Origin: Arcuatula senhousia
Taxonomy: Eukaryota > Mollusca > Bivalvia > Mytilida > Mytilidae
Direction: 5' to 3'
NCBI GenBank assembly: GCA_963971305.1
Contig: OZ020313.1
Span: forward strand, 19,665,260 to 19,729,259
DNA: 64,000 nt
In this document: in pieces, positions 20,034 to 31,428 of the stretch
Numbering within the stretch: the stretch's first letter is position 1
Layout of the letters: every line of letters starts with the position of its first letter
The notes under the pieces: generated by a model
Seen by the model: only the letters and a program-made list of their open reading frames with translations
Databases searched by the model: none
Told to the model about the DNA's origin: nothing
Translations under genes and position numbers: made by a program

Positions 20034-21672
20034 CCTTAAATGTACTTATACGAACAAATGCATTGAAAGCTAAATTTATTTGTCAATAAATAATCCACTA
20101 GTTAGCCGAAAATTATCTGAAACGGCCAATCAAGACATTTTTGTACTGAACAAATCTTTTCCGATTCTCGTTCAGATAATTTCAGATATTCAGTTTATAT
20201 TCAGATCAATCATCATCACAGTCAATTCAGATCTGTTCAGAAAAATTCAGTTTGTCAAGACTATCGTGTGTTAATTGGTGTTAAGACCCGTCAAGACTAC
20301 TTCAGTAATTATCGGATCGATACCATTTAATTAAATTTAGATTTGTTTGGACCGTGTTAAGACATGTTAAGATAATAAGAGTTAGTTACATCCCTTTGTA
20401 CTATCGATACAACCTTTAGATACAAATTCTAAATCATTCGTCGCCGATAGCATTTATAAAGATAAGATTCAATAAAAAAAATCAACATTCATATATCATT
20501 TTTCTGTTCTTTTCGTTTGATTTCATCATGTACATGTAAATCGGAAATGTGACTGTCATACTTTTAGTAGTCAAAAAAATGAATACACATTAAATCGCTG
20601 GGCTATTTTTTTTATTCAAAATTTTGGTTAAGTACAAAATATATTTTCGTGAAGTTGGATGAAAACGCGCCCGATGTCAACTTAGGTTTATAATTGAAAT
20701 CTTCCCGATCTTTTTAACAAAGATTTAATTAAGTTTTATTTATTTTATTATTTTATATCACTCAAGAGTGCTTTTCTAAATTTGTACACTAATTATCACG
20801 TATTTTATTTGTACATTAGTAGAATTATATTTTTAGATCTTTTTTCATTGCAAGTGTACCGGTATATTATATCTTACATGTACATGCGTGCGTCTTCAGT
20901 CGACTGAAATGTTAACAAAATTCCGATAAGTTTATTCCCTAATATTTGAACTCAGTTCTTTTAATTTGGATATTGTGTCATGCCATTTCATGTGCGCTTA
21001 TGAAGCAATTTGACTAAAAAAATTCAGAAATTCGTACTCTACGATTTCTCTGACCGAAGTTATATTTATTTGTACGACCCTGTGCTTTAGCTAATCATTA
21101 ATTTGATCCCCTGTATATATTTCTGATTATTGGCATGGTTTTCATAAAGACAGAAAGAAGAAGAGCACGTATTTTTTTCTATTTCTTTGAAAATCAAGGA
21201 AATGTGTCAAGATGACACTCGTGTCCCACTGGCAAATATCAGTAGACCAGAACGAAACTCAAACTTGACCTGTAACTCATCATGGTAGACTCACATACCA
21301 AAAGTCGAAAAAAGTGCGAAAAACTGTTATTTTTACAAAATTTGGTAAGTTCAGGGAACATAATTTAGGTCAAATCAGTGGACCAGAACGAACTAAAACT
21401 TGACCTGTAACTCAACATGGTAGACTCATATACCAAAAAATCTTTTGAGTATATGCAAGGATGTGAATAAAGCGCCGAAAACTAAAGATGGACGGACGGA
21501 TGGACTGAAAGACGAACGGACAGAAAAAACTATATGTCCCACCAACTTGGCATAAAAATTAGCAGACATGGTACATTTGCGTGCCTGTGTGTTTGTGTTT
21601 CCTGTAACATAAGTAAGAGAGCCTTTTTGTTTCATAATCCATAAAGTGTTTTAACAGATTATTCAACTTTTT
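20034..21672. other. No gene; tandem duplication near 21220-21440
   Basis: AT-rich. From 21235 to 21440 a ~135-bp unit (ACCAGAACGAA, CTTGACCTGTAACTCA, CATGGTAGACTCA) occurs twice. Nothing else supported. Confidence 0.45.
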
Positions 21673-22757
21673 AGCTCACCTGGACCGAAGGTCCATGTGA
21701 GCTTTTACCATCACTTGGCGTCCGTCGTCGTCGTCGTCGTCGTCTTCGTCGTCGTCTGTCGTCGTCTGTAAACAATTTTTCAAACGTTAACTTGTCCGAC
21801 ACCATAAGTCCAATTGTAACCAAACTTGGTATAGTTGTTTAGTGGCATTATGTGTACAAAACTATCGTTCGGATTTTTGATTCGTAAAAAAACATGGCCG
21901 CCATGGCTAAAAATAGAACAGGGAGGTCAAATTACAGTTTTTTGCAAATAACTCAAAAACGGTAACAGATATCAAAATTCTGGCAGGGTAAAAGTGATCA
22001 GCACCTCAAGATCTACCTGCCCAGAAATTTTCAAGAAGATCCAACAACCGATGTAGGAGTTATTGCCCTTTTTCTGGATTTTTTCAACATTTTGCACTTA
22101 TTTAGCCCTATATCTTAAAAACTATACAAGATATTTTAAAAATTCAAATTGTATATGATTGAGCACATCAAGATCTACATTTCATGTAATTATGTCAAAG
22201 CTGTAGAACTCTTTTAGGAGTTATGGCCCTTAAAGCATAAAAATTTACCGTTTTTCATTACTTTTCCCCTGAATTTCAAAGATTAACTTGTCTGATTCCA
22301 TATATCCAACTTTAACCAAACTTGGCACTGTTGTTTAATAGAATATATGCTACAATTCTATCGTTCAGATTTTTTATTCGTCAAAAAATATGGCCGCCGT
22401 GGCTAAAAATAGAACATAGATGTAAATTGCAGTTTTTTGCTAATAACTCAAAAATGGTTACAGATATCAAAATTCTGATGGGAGACAAAAGTAATCAGCA
22501 TCTCAAGATCTACCTGCTTAGACAGTTTAAAGAAGATCCAACAACCGATGTAAGAGTTTTTGCCCTTTTTCTGGATTTTTTCAAAATTTTTCACTTGTTT
22601 AGCCATATATCTTGAAAACTATACAAGATATTTCAAAAATTTAAATTGCATATGATCAAGCACATGAAGATCTACATTTCATGTATTTAGATCAAAGCTG
22701 TAGGACCATTTCTTTTAGGAGTTATTGTCCTTAAAACAACAAAATTTACCATTTTTG

Positions 22758-23032
22758 GCCGGATTTCACGGAGTGAAAAATCCGGGTTATAAAATGGTGA
22801 ATGTCGGGCGGCGGACGGTGGGCGGCGGGCGGCGGACGGTGGGCGGCGGGCGGCGGACGGTGGGCGGCGGGCGGCGTTCGGGCGGGGAAAAATTTTTCGT
22901 AACAGTTTTCTCAGCAACTACTAATCACAGCCACTTGATATTTGGTATACAGCATCAGGGTGTGGTCCCATAACGTGGGATGCGATTTTAGGTCTGTCGC
23001 TCACCTACTTCCTGTTTAACGAAATCCGGCCA
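22758..23032 (+). mobile_element. Element nested in repeat B (GGCCGGATTT ends)
   Basis: Inverted ends GGCCGGATTT at 22758 and AAATCCGGCC at 23032 bracket 275 bp absent from the other two units of the host repeat. The body includes a GC-rich minisatellite and the TTCTCAGCAACTAC box shared with 18047-18557. Confidence 0.6.
22812..22874 (+). repeat. 21-bp GC-rich minisatellite, three units
   Basis: Three perfect copies of CGGACGGTGGGCGGCGGGCG plus G in otherwise AT-rich DNA, with several GGG runs on the plus strand. Confidence 0.85.
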
Positions 23033-23533
23033 TTTTTGACTTTGACAGATTTTTCATTACTTTTTCCCTGAATTTCAAAGATTAACTTGTCTTACACCGT
23101 AAGACCAACTGCATCTTAACTTGGCACACTTCTTGAATAGCTTATATGCTACAACTCTATTGTTCAAATTTTTGATTCGTAAAAAAACATGGCCCCCATG
23201 GCTAAAAATAGAACATAGGGGTAAATTGCATTTTTTTGCTAACAACTCAAAAAGGGTTTCACTTATCAAAATTGTGCAAGAATCAAAAAAGATCAGCATA
23301 TTAAGATCTACCTGTGCTGAAATTTTGGAAAAGATCTGACTGCTGATGTGGGAGTTATTGCCCTTTTTCCTATTTTTTGCCAAATTTGGCATTTATTAAG
23401 CCCAATATCTTGAAAACTAACCAAGATATTTCAGAAATTTAAATCCCATATTGTTATGCACAATAATATCTACAAAATATATGTGTCTGTGTAGTTCAGG
23501 TGAGCGATTCAGGCTCCTGGGAGCCTCTTGTTT

Positions 23534-24030
23534 TATCTTCCCTTCTTTATCTTATACCAGATGTCTTATACCATAAACATGATGAATCTAGAATTATACT
23601 ATATTAAATTGATGTTATTTTCAAGTTGGTCGTTTTCTTTTCATGGCCTTATTCTGTTTAAACTCGGCATGTATATTTGTATATACATGTACAATACATG
23701 CTATAGATAGTGTTTATTATACCATAATCTGACGGTAAACAGTGCAAACAGAAGTATCCAACATAAACGCGATAGGTGGTGGTGGTCGCGTGTTACTATT
23801 TAATCAATTTATATCTAACTGTGAACAGGCAAACCAAAATCTTTTGGATACAAAAACATTTGAAAAAATAGCGATTCTGATATATTATATATAGTTCAGT
23901 GTCAAATAAACGTTGTTGCGGGTTCAAAATAAAGATATTTCAGTCACTGCTCTTGACTTAATTCGAAAAATTCAAGCCTTATCCTTCTTCATATACATCG
24001 GCGGAAAAGTATATTATGCCCCTTTCCTAC
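23534..24030. other. No gene recognised
   Basis: AT-rich unique-looking sequence; no supported feature. Confidence 0.4.
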
Positions 24031-24510
24031 TGGATAAAGTTCGTACTACATTCTTACTAAGTCCTTAAAAGTCCTAAAACGTGGTAATAACTTGTAAAGC
24101 GTAGTAAAGACTTGCTAGAAACGTGTATGGTCATAATGTGAACTTTTATGGACGTGGTACGAACTTCAAGAACGTGAAGGACGTGGAATAATTTTGAACA
24201 TGTTCAAAGCAAATGTAGTGAGGACGTGGAGAGGTCAAAACGTAGTACAGACCTACTAAGAACGTATTGAGAACTTAATGACCAAAAACTCCATGGACGT
24301 GGCCTAGACGGTATGATATTTTGTGCCGTTTATGCTACGTCCAAAAAGTTTGCGCTACGTTCTTCGTACGTTTTCACTACGGTTTCATATACATTATATT
24401 TTGTTCAAGTTTATAGCTCGACCATAATGAAGTTTCTAAAGCATTCTTAAGACGTCTATACAGTTTTTACTACGTTCGTCCTAGCGGTTTTAGCGCCGAT
24501 TGTAGTAAGT
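24031..24510. repeat. ACGTAGTA-rich low-complexity element
   Basis: Dense in short motifs such as ACGT, AGTAAAGAC, CTACGTTC in both orientations. A stretch at 24248-24290 resembles 31202-31244 (AAGAACGTA-TGAGAACTT). No ORF. Confidence 0.45.
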
Positions 24511-25130
24511 TTTCAATGAATTTGTACATAGGGATTTGACATGCATTTAGATAAATCAGTTGTATCTTGTCGGCTGGAACAAGATTCTTTGATTCTGCAT
24601 TTAAAAGGACAAGACTCTTCTTTAAATTAATAGTGGACTTATTATATTTATATACCGATTATATTTTACTAACACTGCCAAAAATGTCAGGCTCCACGCC
24701 ATATCTATCATAGATTCTGTATTTCTACATGATGAGAACTAAATCTGTATACCCACAAATGTTTAATAATGAAAACTGACAACTGGACATTTATTTGATC
24801 ACTTATATAAATGTTCTAAGGATACTCTACGGGACCATCCACACCGGGTTGGGTTGGCCGGGTATGGATATTTATTTGTCCGGACTGATTTTCCATATGT
24901 ATCGGGGTTTTTGTTTTGTTTTTTTTGTTTTTTTTTTTTCTTTTTGTCCTTACTTTATATTTTTTATGTAGCTCTGTTCTGAATACAGCACAGGGGGTAT
25001 CCCGAATTATTTATTTTCTTACGAATGATACGATTACGCCATTCAAGATGTTAAATTTACCCCTAGCCAACCGTTACAAATATAATGGGTATTCTGTTTA
25101 TTTTGGTAAATGGGAAATAGATAAACGACA
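24511..25130. other. No gene recognised; T-rich tract
   Basis: Contains T-runs at 24915-24945. The ORF there is low-complexity. No other feature. Confidence 0.4.
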
Positions 25131-25800
25131 GACCTGGAACCCATGCCGATGCTGCATACCAAATATCAAGCAGCTATGATTAGTAGTTCCTGAGAAAACT
25201 TGTACGAACATTTTCTACTATTGGATATTAAAATCAAAAATTAACTCATGAGCGACAGACCTGTAATAAAATCCCTTAATTCGTTATTGGAGCCCATTAA
25301 GATGCTGTTTAAATATCGAGAGGCTGTGATAGTAGCATAGGCGCTTGGGTCCAGGATTTTATTTTTGTTGCTGTGTGTTATAAAGACAAATACAATTTCG
25401 TAAATATACATTGAGTGTTTATTATGCATACATATTTTACAGGAGGCATGAATTTCCGGGCCAAAGATTTTAAATTGAATGCGTAGTATATGCTCGATTT
25501 GTATATCACAGACCAATGAAAGACGCTAAAGTTGTACGACAACAACCCATACACCCCCACGCCCGGTTAAAAAAACCCTTATCAATTAATAAAATCTTCT
25601 GGTTTAAATAAAAGTAGATTTCTTCAAACCAACAAAAACCTTGAATATCTTTGTCGTAAATTCTACTATTTACAAGACCAGAATTCCTAGGTTCCCACCG
25701 AGTTCAAGATAGCTCATTAAACAGGAAGTTGAAAAGTAACAGAGCTATAAATACGTCCCATTTCAAATGGTTATGATATATATATAAGTTTTAATTTTGT
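25131..25800 (-). repeat. Diverged copies related to the repeat in 22758-23032
   Basis: The reverse complement of 25140-25260 contains CTCAGGAACTACTAATCA, CTTGATATTTGGTATGCAGC and GGTCTGTCGCTCA boxes matching 22913-23005. Remains of the same family continue to about 25745 (AACAGGAAGTTG). Confidence 0.5.
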
Positions 25801-25894
25801 TTTAGAGAAAACTGTCTTTCGCACGTTTTGTTTATTTTATTAAACACCCAACAGCCACAATTAAACAAAAACAAAACCAAACACCCATAAAAGG

Positions 25895-26369
25895 AGTGAG
25901 TGAGTGAGTTGGTGTTTTACGCCCGTACAACGCTATATAGGTTAACATGAAAAGGATGATAAAATGAACATGAAATGATGATGATAAATGAAACATGGGG
26001 GTGGAGTGGGACACAAAGGACCGGTAAATTTTGAAGAACCACAGGAAAAGGGGAGAAGTGGGTAGGGGCGGAAAATTTAGCCTGTGTGGTGCACTACTTG
26101 GCGGTCCACAAAGGGGTCTTTTACGTGCATGAAGCGTGGCACTCTCCACACACGTTGGCCCACTATGGTCGGCGGTCAGGGTTTCCGTATTATAGACCTG
26201 ACAACCCCCGCGGATGAGGGCAAGCCTATTCAGCCACCTAGGGTACACACTTGGTCGCTCTGTGGGCTGAGCACTGACCCGACGTCAGAATCCCAAGACC
26301 CTTAGTCGCCTCTTACGACAAGCTAGGATCTGCTGCGGGCCTATTCGCCACCCGGGTCCCGCACGGGAC
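25895..26369 (+). mobile_element. Dispersed repeat family A, copy 2 with 11-bp target duplication
   Basis: 475 bp from AGTGAGTGAGTGAGTTGGTG to a terminal perfect hairpin (arms GGGTCCCG/CGGGACCC at 26354-26371). It is flanked by CCCATAAAAGG at 25884-25894 and 26370-26380. A direct duplication of this size fits a retroposon. I see no tRNA-like A/B boxes and no poly-A tail. Confidence 0.7.
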
Positions 26370-26398
26370 CCCATAAAAGGCACTGAACGCAACCATAT

Positions 26399-27442
26399 TG
26401 TTACGGCTAGGGGTAAGCCTTCACATTTTATATTTATTGTAACATAAAATATGAGTTAGGTAAGGGTCAACCACTCAGCTTTCATTCTCTTTGTATCGTG
26501 ACCGTGCTGAATATGTGGTTGAGAGAGACATTTACATTGACATTTTGATATTGTATTATTGTGTATATTTATATATGTATGGGGATATTTTGGGAATTGT
26601 GTAAGGATGGTTCGTTCTCATGTTTACCCCTTAGGACCATGGTTTGTTCCCAGCCATGTGCCAGCTTTAGTTTATTTATTATTTCTCATATACGTTGCTC
26701 ACCTCCTTCATTTATTCATGCTAGGGATATTTATTGTAACCCTTTAAATTGTAAGCCCCCATTCCCCGTCGATCGTAGTGAGAAAGATTGTTTATCTTTG
26801 AAATCGGCGCCATTTGTTATTGTTGTGTACCGGAAGACCGGAAGTTTACTATTTACATCGATTGTTCTGTGTCGACCAATGAAATCACTGGGATTACGCC
26901 ACACCTCTTCAGTCCACATTGATTGATTGGAGATCCACACTCCACAGTGTGGAGTTTGTTTAAATAGCTGAGACGCACTGCGCCACACGAAGACTGTGGA
27001 CGAACCCTTTAGGTTGAGGAACTTTGGATCCATTATGTTGCTTTCTAAGCCAGAGTGAGAACAACCCAGTCTTCCTCGGATTCCTGGCCAGTTCCGAGTA
27101 CCCGTCCGTTCTATTTCCTGACCTAGATGTTCCAGTCCATTGAATAAATTTACTACGATCTCACTACGATGTTCCTGATAACGTTTTAAGGGGGGTTCCT
27201 TGTATTATTCTCGCTCTGAGGGATTTTAACTTGATGTTATGTTATTTATTATTCACAAGCCGTGAATAAAGTATCAGAAATGTTATCTTGATCTCTGTTG
27301 TTATTGAACCAGTGCCTTGCCAGCCATTGAAACATAGTATTTATTTATATTAGTGAGCGATTCAAAACTCTAAACTGGCCTATGATACACACTAGCACAG
27401 TAAGGTAACAGCAAGACTAGAACACACCCCCGAGTTGTTACA
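26399..27442 (+). repeat. 5' LTR
   Basis: 1044 bp, starts TGTTACGGCTAGGGG and ends GTTGTTACA. Short ORFs inside it (repeated in the 3' LTR) are not genes. Confidence 0.93.
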
Positions 27443-27444
27443 TT

Positions 27445-27462
27445 TGGTGTTCGGCGGTGGGA
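27445..27462 (+). other. Primer-binding site
   Basis: TGGTGTTCGGCGGTGGGA begins two bases after the 5' LTR (27442). TGG is the complement of a tRNA CCA end. The tRNA was not identified. Confidence 0.6.
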
Positions 27463-27538
27463 TACGTTATAAATCCTTTGCCTCAGTAGAGATTCTGGAA
27501 GTTAAAACCAGTGCTACCATTTTAAAGTGACATTAACC

Positions 27539-28729
27539 ATGTCTAACCATAGCCAAAATATTCATGATAGTGAGTTGTCCTCCTTAGAAAGTGGTGAAAA
27601 CTCAAGACCTGAAACACCAGACCATGGCCAAATTAGAAATTCACCTAGAGATATAAACTTGTTGAATTCCTCATTTCATGAAAGAATGAAACAGTGTGAA
27701 TTTAAATTGTTAGAAATAAAACAAAGCCAGACCAGGTTAAATGAGAGATTTAATAGGTTTTCAGATAAAATGGATGACCTTAGGGACTTATTGATATCAG
27801 ATAGACCAAATTGTGTACCAAACCAAGGCCAACCTATAAATAACCCAAGTATACCAGAACCGAGACCCTTTGTTCCTATTGATAATAACCAAAACCAGTA
27901 TGAAAACTTAAGTGTTCCTTCCCAAAGCAGACCCAGGGCACATATCCAAATAGACCCTGAGATATTTAGTAGGTTTGAACCAATTAGGGAAGCTGAAAAT
28001 ACCCCTCAGTTACATTTGAATAGTATTGCTTCTAATAAAAGGCGCCCTCCTCAGTGTAACAAAGTTATGAATGTGGGTTATACCAAACCAAATACCTATG
28101 ATGGAAGTACCAACTGGTCAGATTATATACATGTAGTTCACTTTGAAGCTGTGTCTAAGTTGAATGGTTGGTCCAATGATGTTAAAGCCTTACAGTTAAT
28201 TGCTTGTTTGCAAGGTCCAGCTTTGGCCACTGTCAGTGACTTTGACTTATTAAGTGTTCCCCCTAAATATTTTGACCTTATTGAGATTTTTACAAGACAC
28301 TTTGCACCCAATAATAATGCAGAGCTATACCTGCACCAGTTAGACTGGCGAAAAAGAAGAAAAGATGAAACCTTACCAGAGTTAGCCCAAGACATCAAAA
28401 GACTAGTAAGACTTGCTTGGCCATCAGCACCCCCAGACATAAGGGAAAGCATTGCCTATAAGTGTTTTAGGGATTCCCTAAATGATCGAAACCTTGAATG
28501 GGCCATATGCCAACATAGTTGTGACAAAATTGATGATGCATTGAATTTTGCACTTAGATATGAAGCCTTCAAAATAAAACATGACCCTCCAGTTTTGAGA
28601 CAAGCAGTTGACTCAGACAATCCAGTCTGGGACCAGGGCCCAGTTAGAGAAATGACAAATAAGAATTGTCATAAATGTGGTCAAAGAGGGCATATTAAGA
28701 GGGATTGTCCTTCAAGACCAATATATTAA
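27539..28729 (+). CDS. LTR-retrotransposon Gag with one CCHC zinc knuckle
   Basis: 396 residues from ATG at 27539; an upstream in-frame GTG at 27527 is not preferred. The N-terminal ~180 residues are polar, with a likely coiled coil at about 45-85 (FKLLEIKQSQTRLNERF). Residues ~180-370 resemble a Ty3-type capsid (YDGSTNWSDYIHVV, WRKRRKDETLPELAQDI, RDSLNDRNLEWAI). The C-terminus has CHKCGQRGHIKRDCP, a C-x2-C-x4-H-x4-C nucleic-acid-binding knuckle. It would form particles that package element RNA. The frame is undamaged, which suggests recent activity or selection for Gag. Nothing resembling pol follows. Confidence 0.92.
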   Translation: MSNHSQNIHDSELSSLESGENSRPETPDHGQIRNSPRDINLLNSSFHERMKQCEFKLLEIKQSQTRLNERFNRFSDKMDDLRDLLISDRPNCVPNQGQPINNPSIPEPRPFVPIDNNQNQYENLSVPSQSRPRAHIQIDPEIFSRFEPIREAENTPQLHLNSIASNKRRPPQCNKVMNVGYTKPNTYDGSTNWSDYIHVVHFEAVSKLNGWSNDVKALQLIACLQGPALATVSDFDLLSVPPKYFDLIEIFTRHFAPNNNAELYLHQLDWRKRRKDETLPELAQDIKRLVRLAWPSAPPDIRESIAYKCFRDSLNDRNLEWAICQHSCDKIDDALNFALRYEAFKIKHDPPVLRQAVDSDNPVWDQGPVREMTNKNCHKCGQRGHIKRDCPSRPIY

Positions 28730-29825
28730 TTTCCATTTAAAGTTGTTTCTAGCACATTCAGATACCATGAATGTTTGTGTTAAATGTTAAACCAAATTAA
28801 TGTGATTGAGTTATGATGAAATCTTTCCAATGAATTTAAACCTTGAAGTTGTATTATTGTTGTGTATTGAATATGGGAATGCATATTCAAAGAAGAAAAT
28901 GTTGTTCATATAATGTGTCTATGTGTTCCAATATGTTACCTACCAAGCCCTTGTCTATGACGTGATTAGTTTCACTTTGTGCTGTAGGAACCATTGTGTT
29001 ATATTTTGATGTCGTATTTATATTGTTGTCTTATTATTCATGTTTCCAATGAATAGTGTATACTGGATTTTATTACTACTGTTCATGATGTCCATGACCA
29101 TGGAGTACAGACCTTAGTGTACTTGTTGGTTGATATAACTTTAAATGTGTATAGCTCAGTAAACGGCTGAGAGTATTTCCAGTGACAGTCTGGAGAACCA
29201 TTGTAAAGTGTTAGTGTAAGCCTGCAGAAAAGTCTGGAGCATCAGTAATGTTTTGTAGCCTCAGGAAAGTTCTGAGACGATCTTCAGTGATTCTGGAGAC
29301 CAGACCATACCGTTGTTCTGACGATACCATATTGTTGCAGTATATAGCTTCAGTAATACATGTAGCCTGAAGAACCTGAATACCATACTTGTATTTCTGT
29401 GTTGTTTGTGTGTTTTCCTTACCTTTGTTTGTGTGTATTATCAAGAATCCATTGGAGTTGTTACGACAACCTTGTTATTATTTACCAATGGCCATTTCAT
29501 ATTAATGTAATGGGATACACCAGAGTCTTGTTATTTGTGTCTTGAAGTTCCTGTCCATGTAATTGTGATTTGTGTAAATACATGTTTATGATGATCCATA
29601 AATTGTTGTACCATAATATCCATATTTTGCTCAGCTTTTACGTGAGCATCTCATTACCAGAGATGTAACAATAAACATTTAAGTCGTGTGTCCAGAGATG
29701 TAAATCTATTTGTCGAGATACCTGGCAGTACTTGTACAGATGAAGACTTCCGTGTTGAGGGGTTAGGTAGGATTGTGTTAGGTAGATGTCCTTTTTCTTT
29801 TTAGTTCGAGGACGAACCTTAACCC
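28730..29825 (+). other. Non-coding interior of the gag-only element
   Basis: About 1.1 kb where pol would stand in an autonomous element. No RT, RNase H or integrase motif in any frame. May contain packaging signals. Confidence 0.8.
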
Positions 29826-29839
29826 GAGGTGGGGGGTAG
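29826..29839 (+). other. Polypurine tract
   Basis: GAGGTGGGGGGTAG immediately precedes the 3' LTR, as needed for plus-strand priming. Confidence 0.75.
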
Positions 29840-30883
29840 TGTTACGGCTAGGGGTAAGCCTTCACATTTTATATTTATTGTAACATAAAATATGAGTTAG
29901 GTAAGGGTCAACCACTCAGCTTTCATTCTCTTTGTATCGTGACCGTGCTGAATATGTGGTTGAGAGAGACATTTACATTGACATTTTGATATTGTATTAT
30001 TGTGTATATTTATATATGTATGGGGATATTTTGGGAATTGTGTAAGGATGGTTCGTTCTCATGTTTACCCCTTAGGACCATGGTTTGTTCCCAGCCATGT
30101 GCCAGCTTTAGTTTATTTATTATTTCTCATATACGTTGCTCACCTCCTTCATTTATTCATGCTAGGGATATTTATTGTAACCCTTTAAATTGTAAGCCCC
30201 CATTCCCCGTCGATCGTAGTGAGAAAGATTGTTTATCTTTGAAATCGGCGCCATTTGTTATTGTTGTGTACCGGAAGACCGGAAGTTTACTATTTACATC
30301 GATTGTTCTGTGTCGACCAATGAAATCACTGGGATTACGCCACACCTCTTCAGTCCACATTGATTGATTGGAGATCCACACTCCACAGTGTGGAGTTTGT
30401 TTAAATAGCTGAGACGCACTGCGCCACACGAAGACTGTGGACGAACCCTTTAGGTTGAGGACCTTTGGATCCATTATGTTGCTTTCTAAGCCAGAGTGAG
30501 AACAACCCAGTCTTCCTCGGATTCCTGGCCAGTTCCGAGTACCCGTCCGTTCTATTTCCTGACCTAGATGTTCCAGTCCATTGAATAAATTTACTACGAT
30601 CTCACTACGATGTTCCTGATAACGTTTTAAGGGGGGTTCCTTGTATTATTCTCGCTCTGAGGGATTTTAACTTGATGTTATGTTATTTATTATTCACAAG
30701 CCGTGAATAAAGTATCAGAAATGTTATCTTGATCTCTGTTGTTATTGAACCAGTGCCTTGCCAGCCATTGAAACATAGTATTTATTTATATTAGTGAGCG
30801 ATTCAAAACTCTAAACTGGCCTATGATACACACTAGCACAGTAAGGTAACAGCAAGACTAGAACACACCCCCGAGTTGTTACA
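29840..30883 (+). repeat. 3' LTR
   Basis: 1044 bp, nearly identical to the 5' LTR. Confidence 0.93.
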
Positions 30884-30887
30884 ATAT

Positions 30888-31263
30888 TGTATTAGACAGG
30901 GTACATCCCGCTTCAAAACTAAGGCAAACATATGCATAAATATAGAATTAACTTCGGGTTTAATTTTATATAATAGTAAAATATATACGGTAAAAACGTG
31001 CTATAAACTGGATGGTCGCAGTGCAGTCGTAGCTAGAACGAAGTGGGAACGCGAGGAACATAGATGACACGTATTAAGGATTTGATAAACCTAGAAGAAA
31101 CTTTGTTGAACGCTTTAAAGACGTTGTGTGTTCTTTGTAAAGACGTAGAGAAATCGTAGTAAAAACGTAGAAGCAATCATATTTATCCCGTTTTAACTAC
31201 GTTCTAAGAACGTACTGAGAACTTGTTGGTCATTGTCCCAGTGTGGCGGGGCTATAATGAAAC
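30888..31263. other. No gene; ACGTAG-rich segment at 31080-31245
   Basis: Short-motif composition as at 24031-24510, with a closely matching segment near 31202-31244. Otherwise featureless. Confidence 0.4.
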
Positions 31264-31428
31264 GACTTCAAGGAGCTAAATGTAACGGCTATATTATTCG
31301 GGTTACTCTGGACCCTGCGCAATTCACTTTACAATTCATCTTGAACTTTTTTCCACAGAAAAGCCACAGAATCCATTGTTACCGTAACCCGAATAATACA
31401 GTCGTTATATTTCGCTCCTTGCAGTCCC
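31264..31428. mobile_element. Foldback MITE, 165 bp, ~43-bp TIRs
   Basis: Left arm GACTTCAAGGAGCTAAATG... and right arm ending ...CGCTCCTTGCAGTC pair over ~43 bp with about five mismatches, around an 80-bp centre. The right arm recurs at 60527-60565. Confidence 0.7.

Larger units (their letters stand above)
21673..23533 (+). repeat. Dispersed repeat family B, near-complete copy
   Basis: Begins AGCTCACCTGGACCG and a GTC trinucleotide tract (21720-21770), and contains three tandem, diverged units starting near 21780, 22270 and 23070. Each has a TTAACTTGTC box, CCAAACTTGG, ATGGC(C)GCC, AACTCAAAAA and AGATCTACCTG. It ends AGGTGAGCGATTCAGGCTCC. No coding capacity. Shorter copies lie at 11092-11310 and 13831-14280. 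Confidence 0.75.
26399..30883 (+). mobile_element. Gag-only LTR retrotransposon, young
   Basis: Two 1044-bp LTRs (TGTTACGG...GTTGTTACA) enclose 2397 bp. It is flanked by ATAT at 26395-26398 and 30884-30887. One LTR difference was noticed (27021 A versus 30462 C). The only ORF is gag; there is no protease, RT or integrase. It must have been mobilised by another element's enzymes. Confidence 0.92.

Noticed and set aside
22687..22917. ORF with repeated Arg-Arg-Pro-Pro-Ser-Ala-Ala
   Set aside because: It is a translation of the 21-bp minisatellite and not a protein gene.
24916..25179. 87-residue ORF beginning with a Phe run
   Set aside because: Low-complexity T-tract translation followed by dispersed-repeat sequence.
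26561..26926. 121-residue ORF present twice (also 30002-30367)
   Set aside because: It is simply the LTR sequence repeated; composition and position do not suggest a gene.
27527..27538. Upstream GTG start for Gag
   Set aside because: Eukaryotic initiation normally uses ATG; the ATG at 27539 is in a suitable ACC-ATG context.
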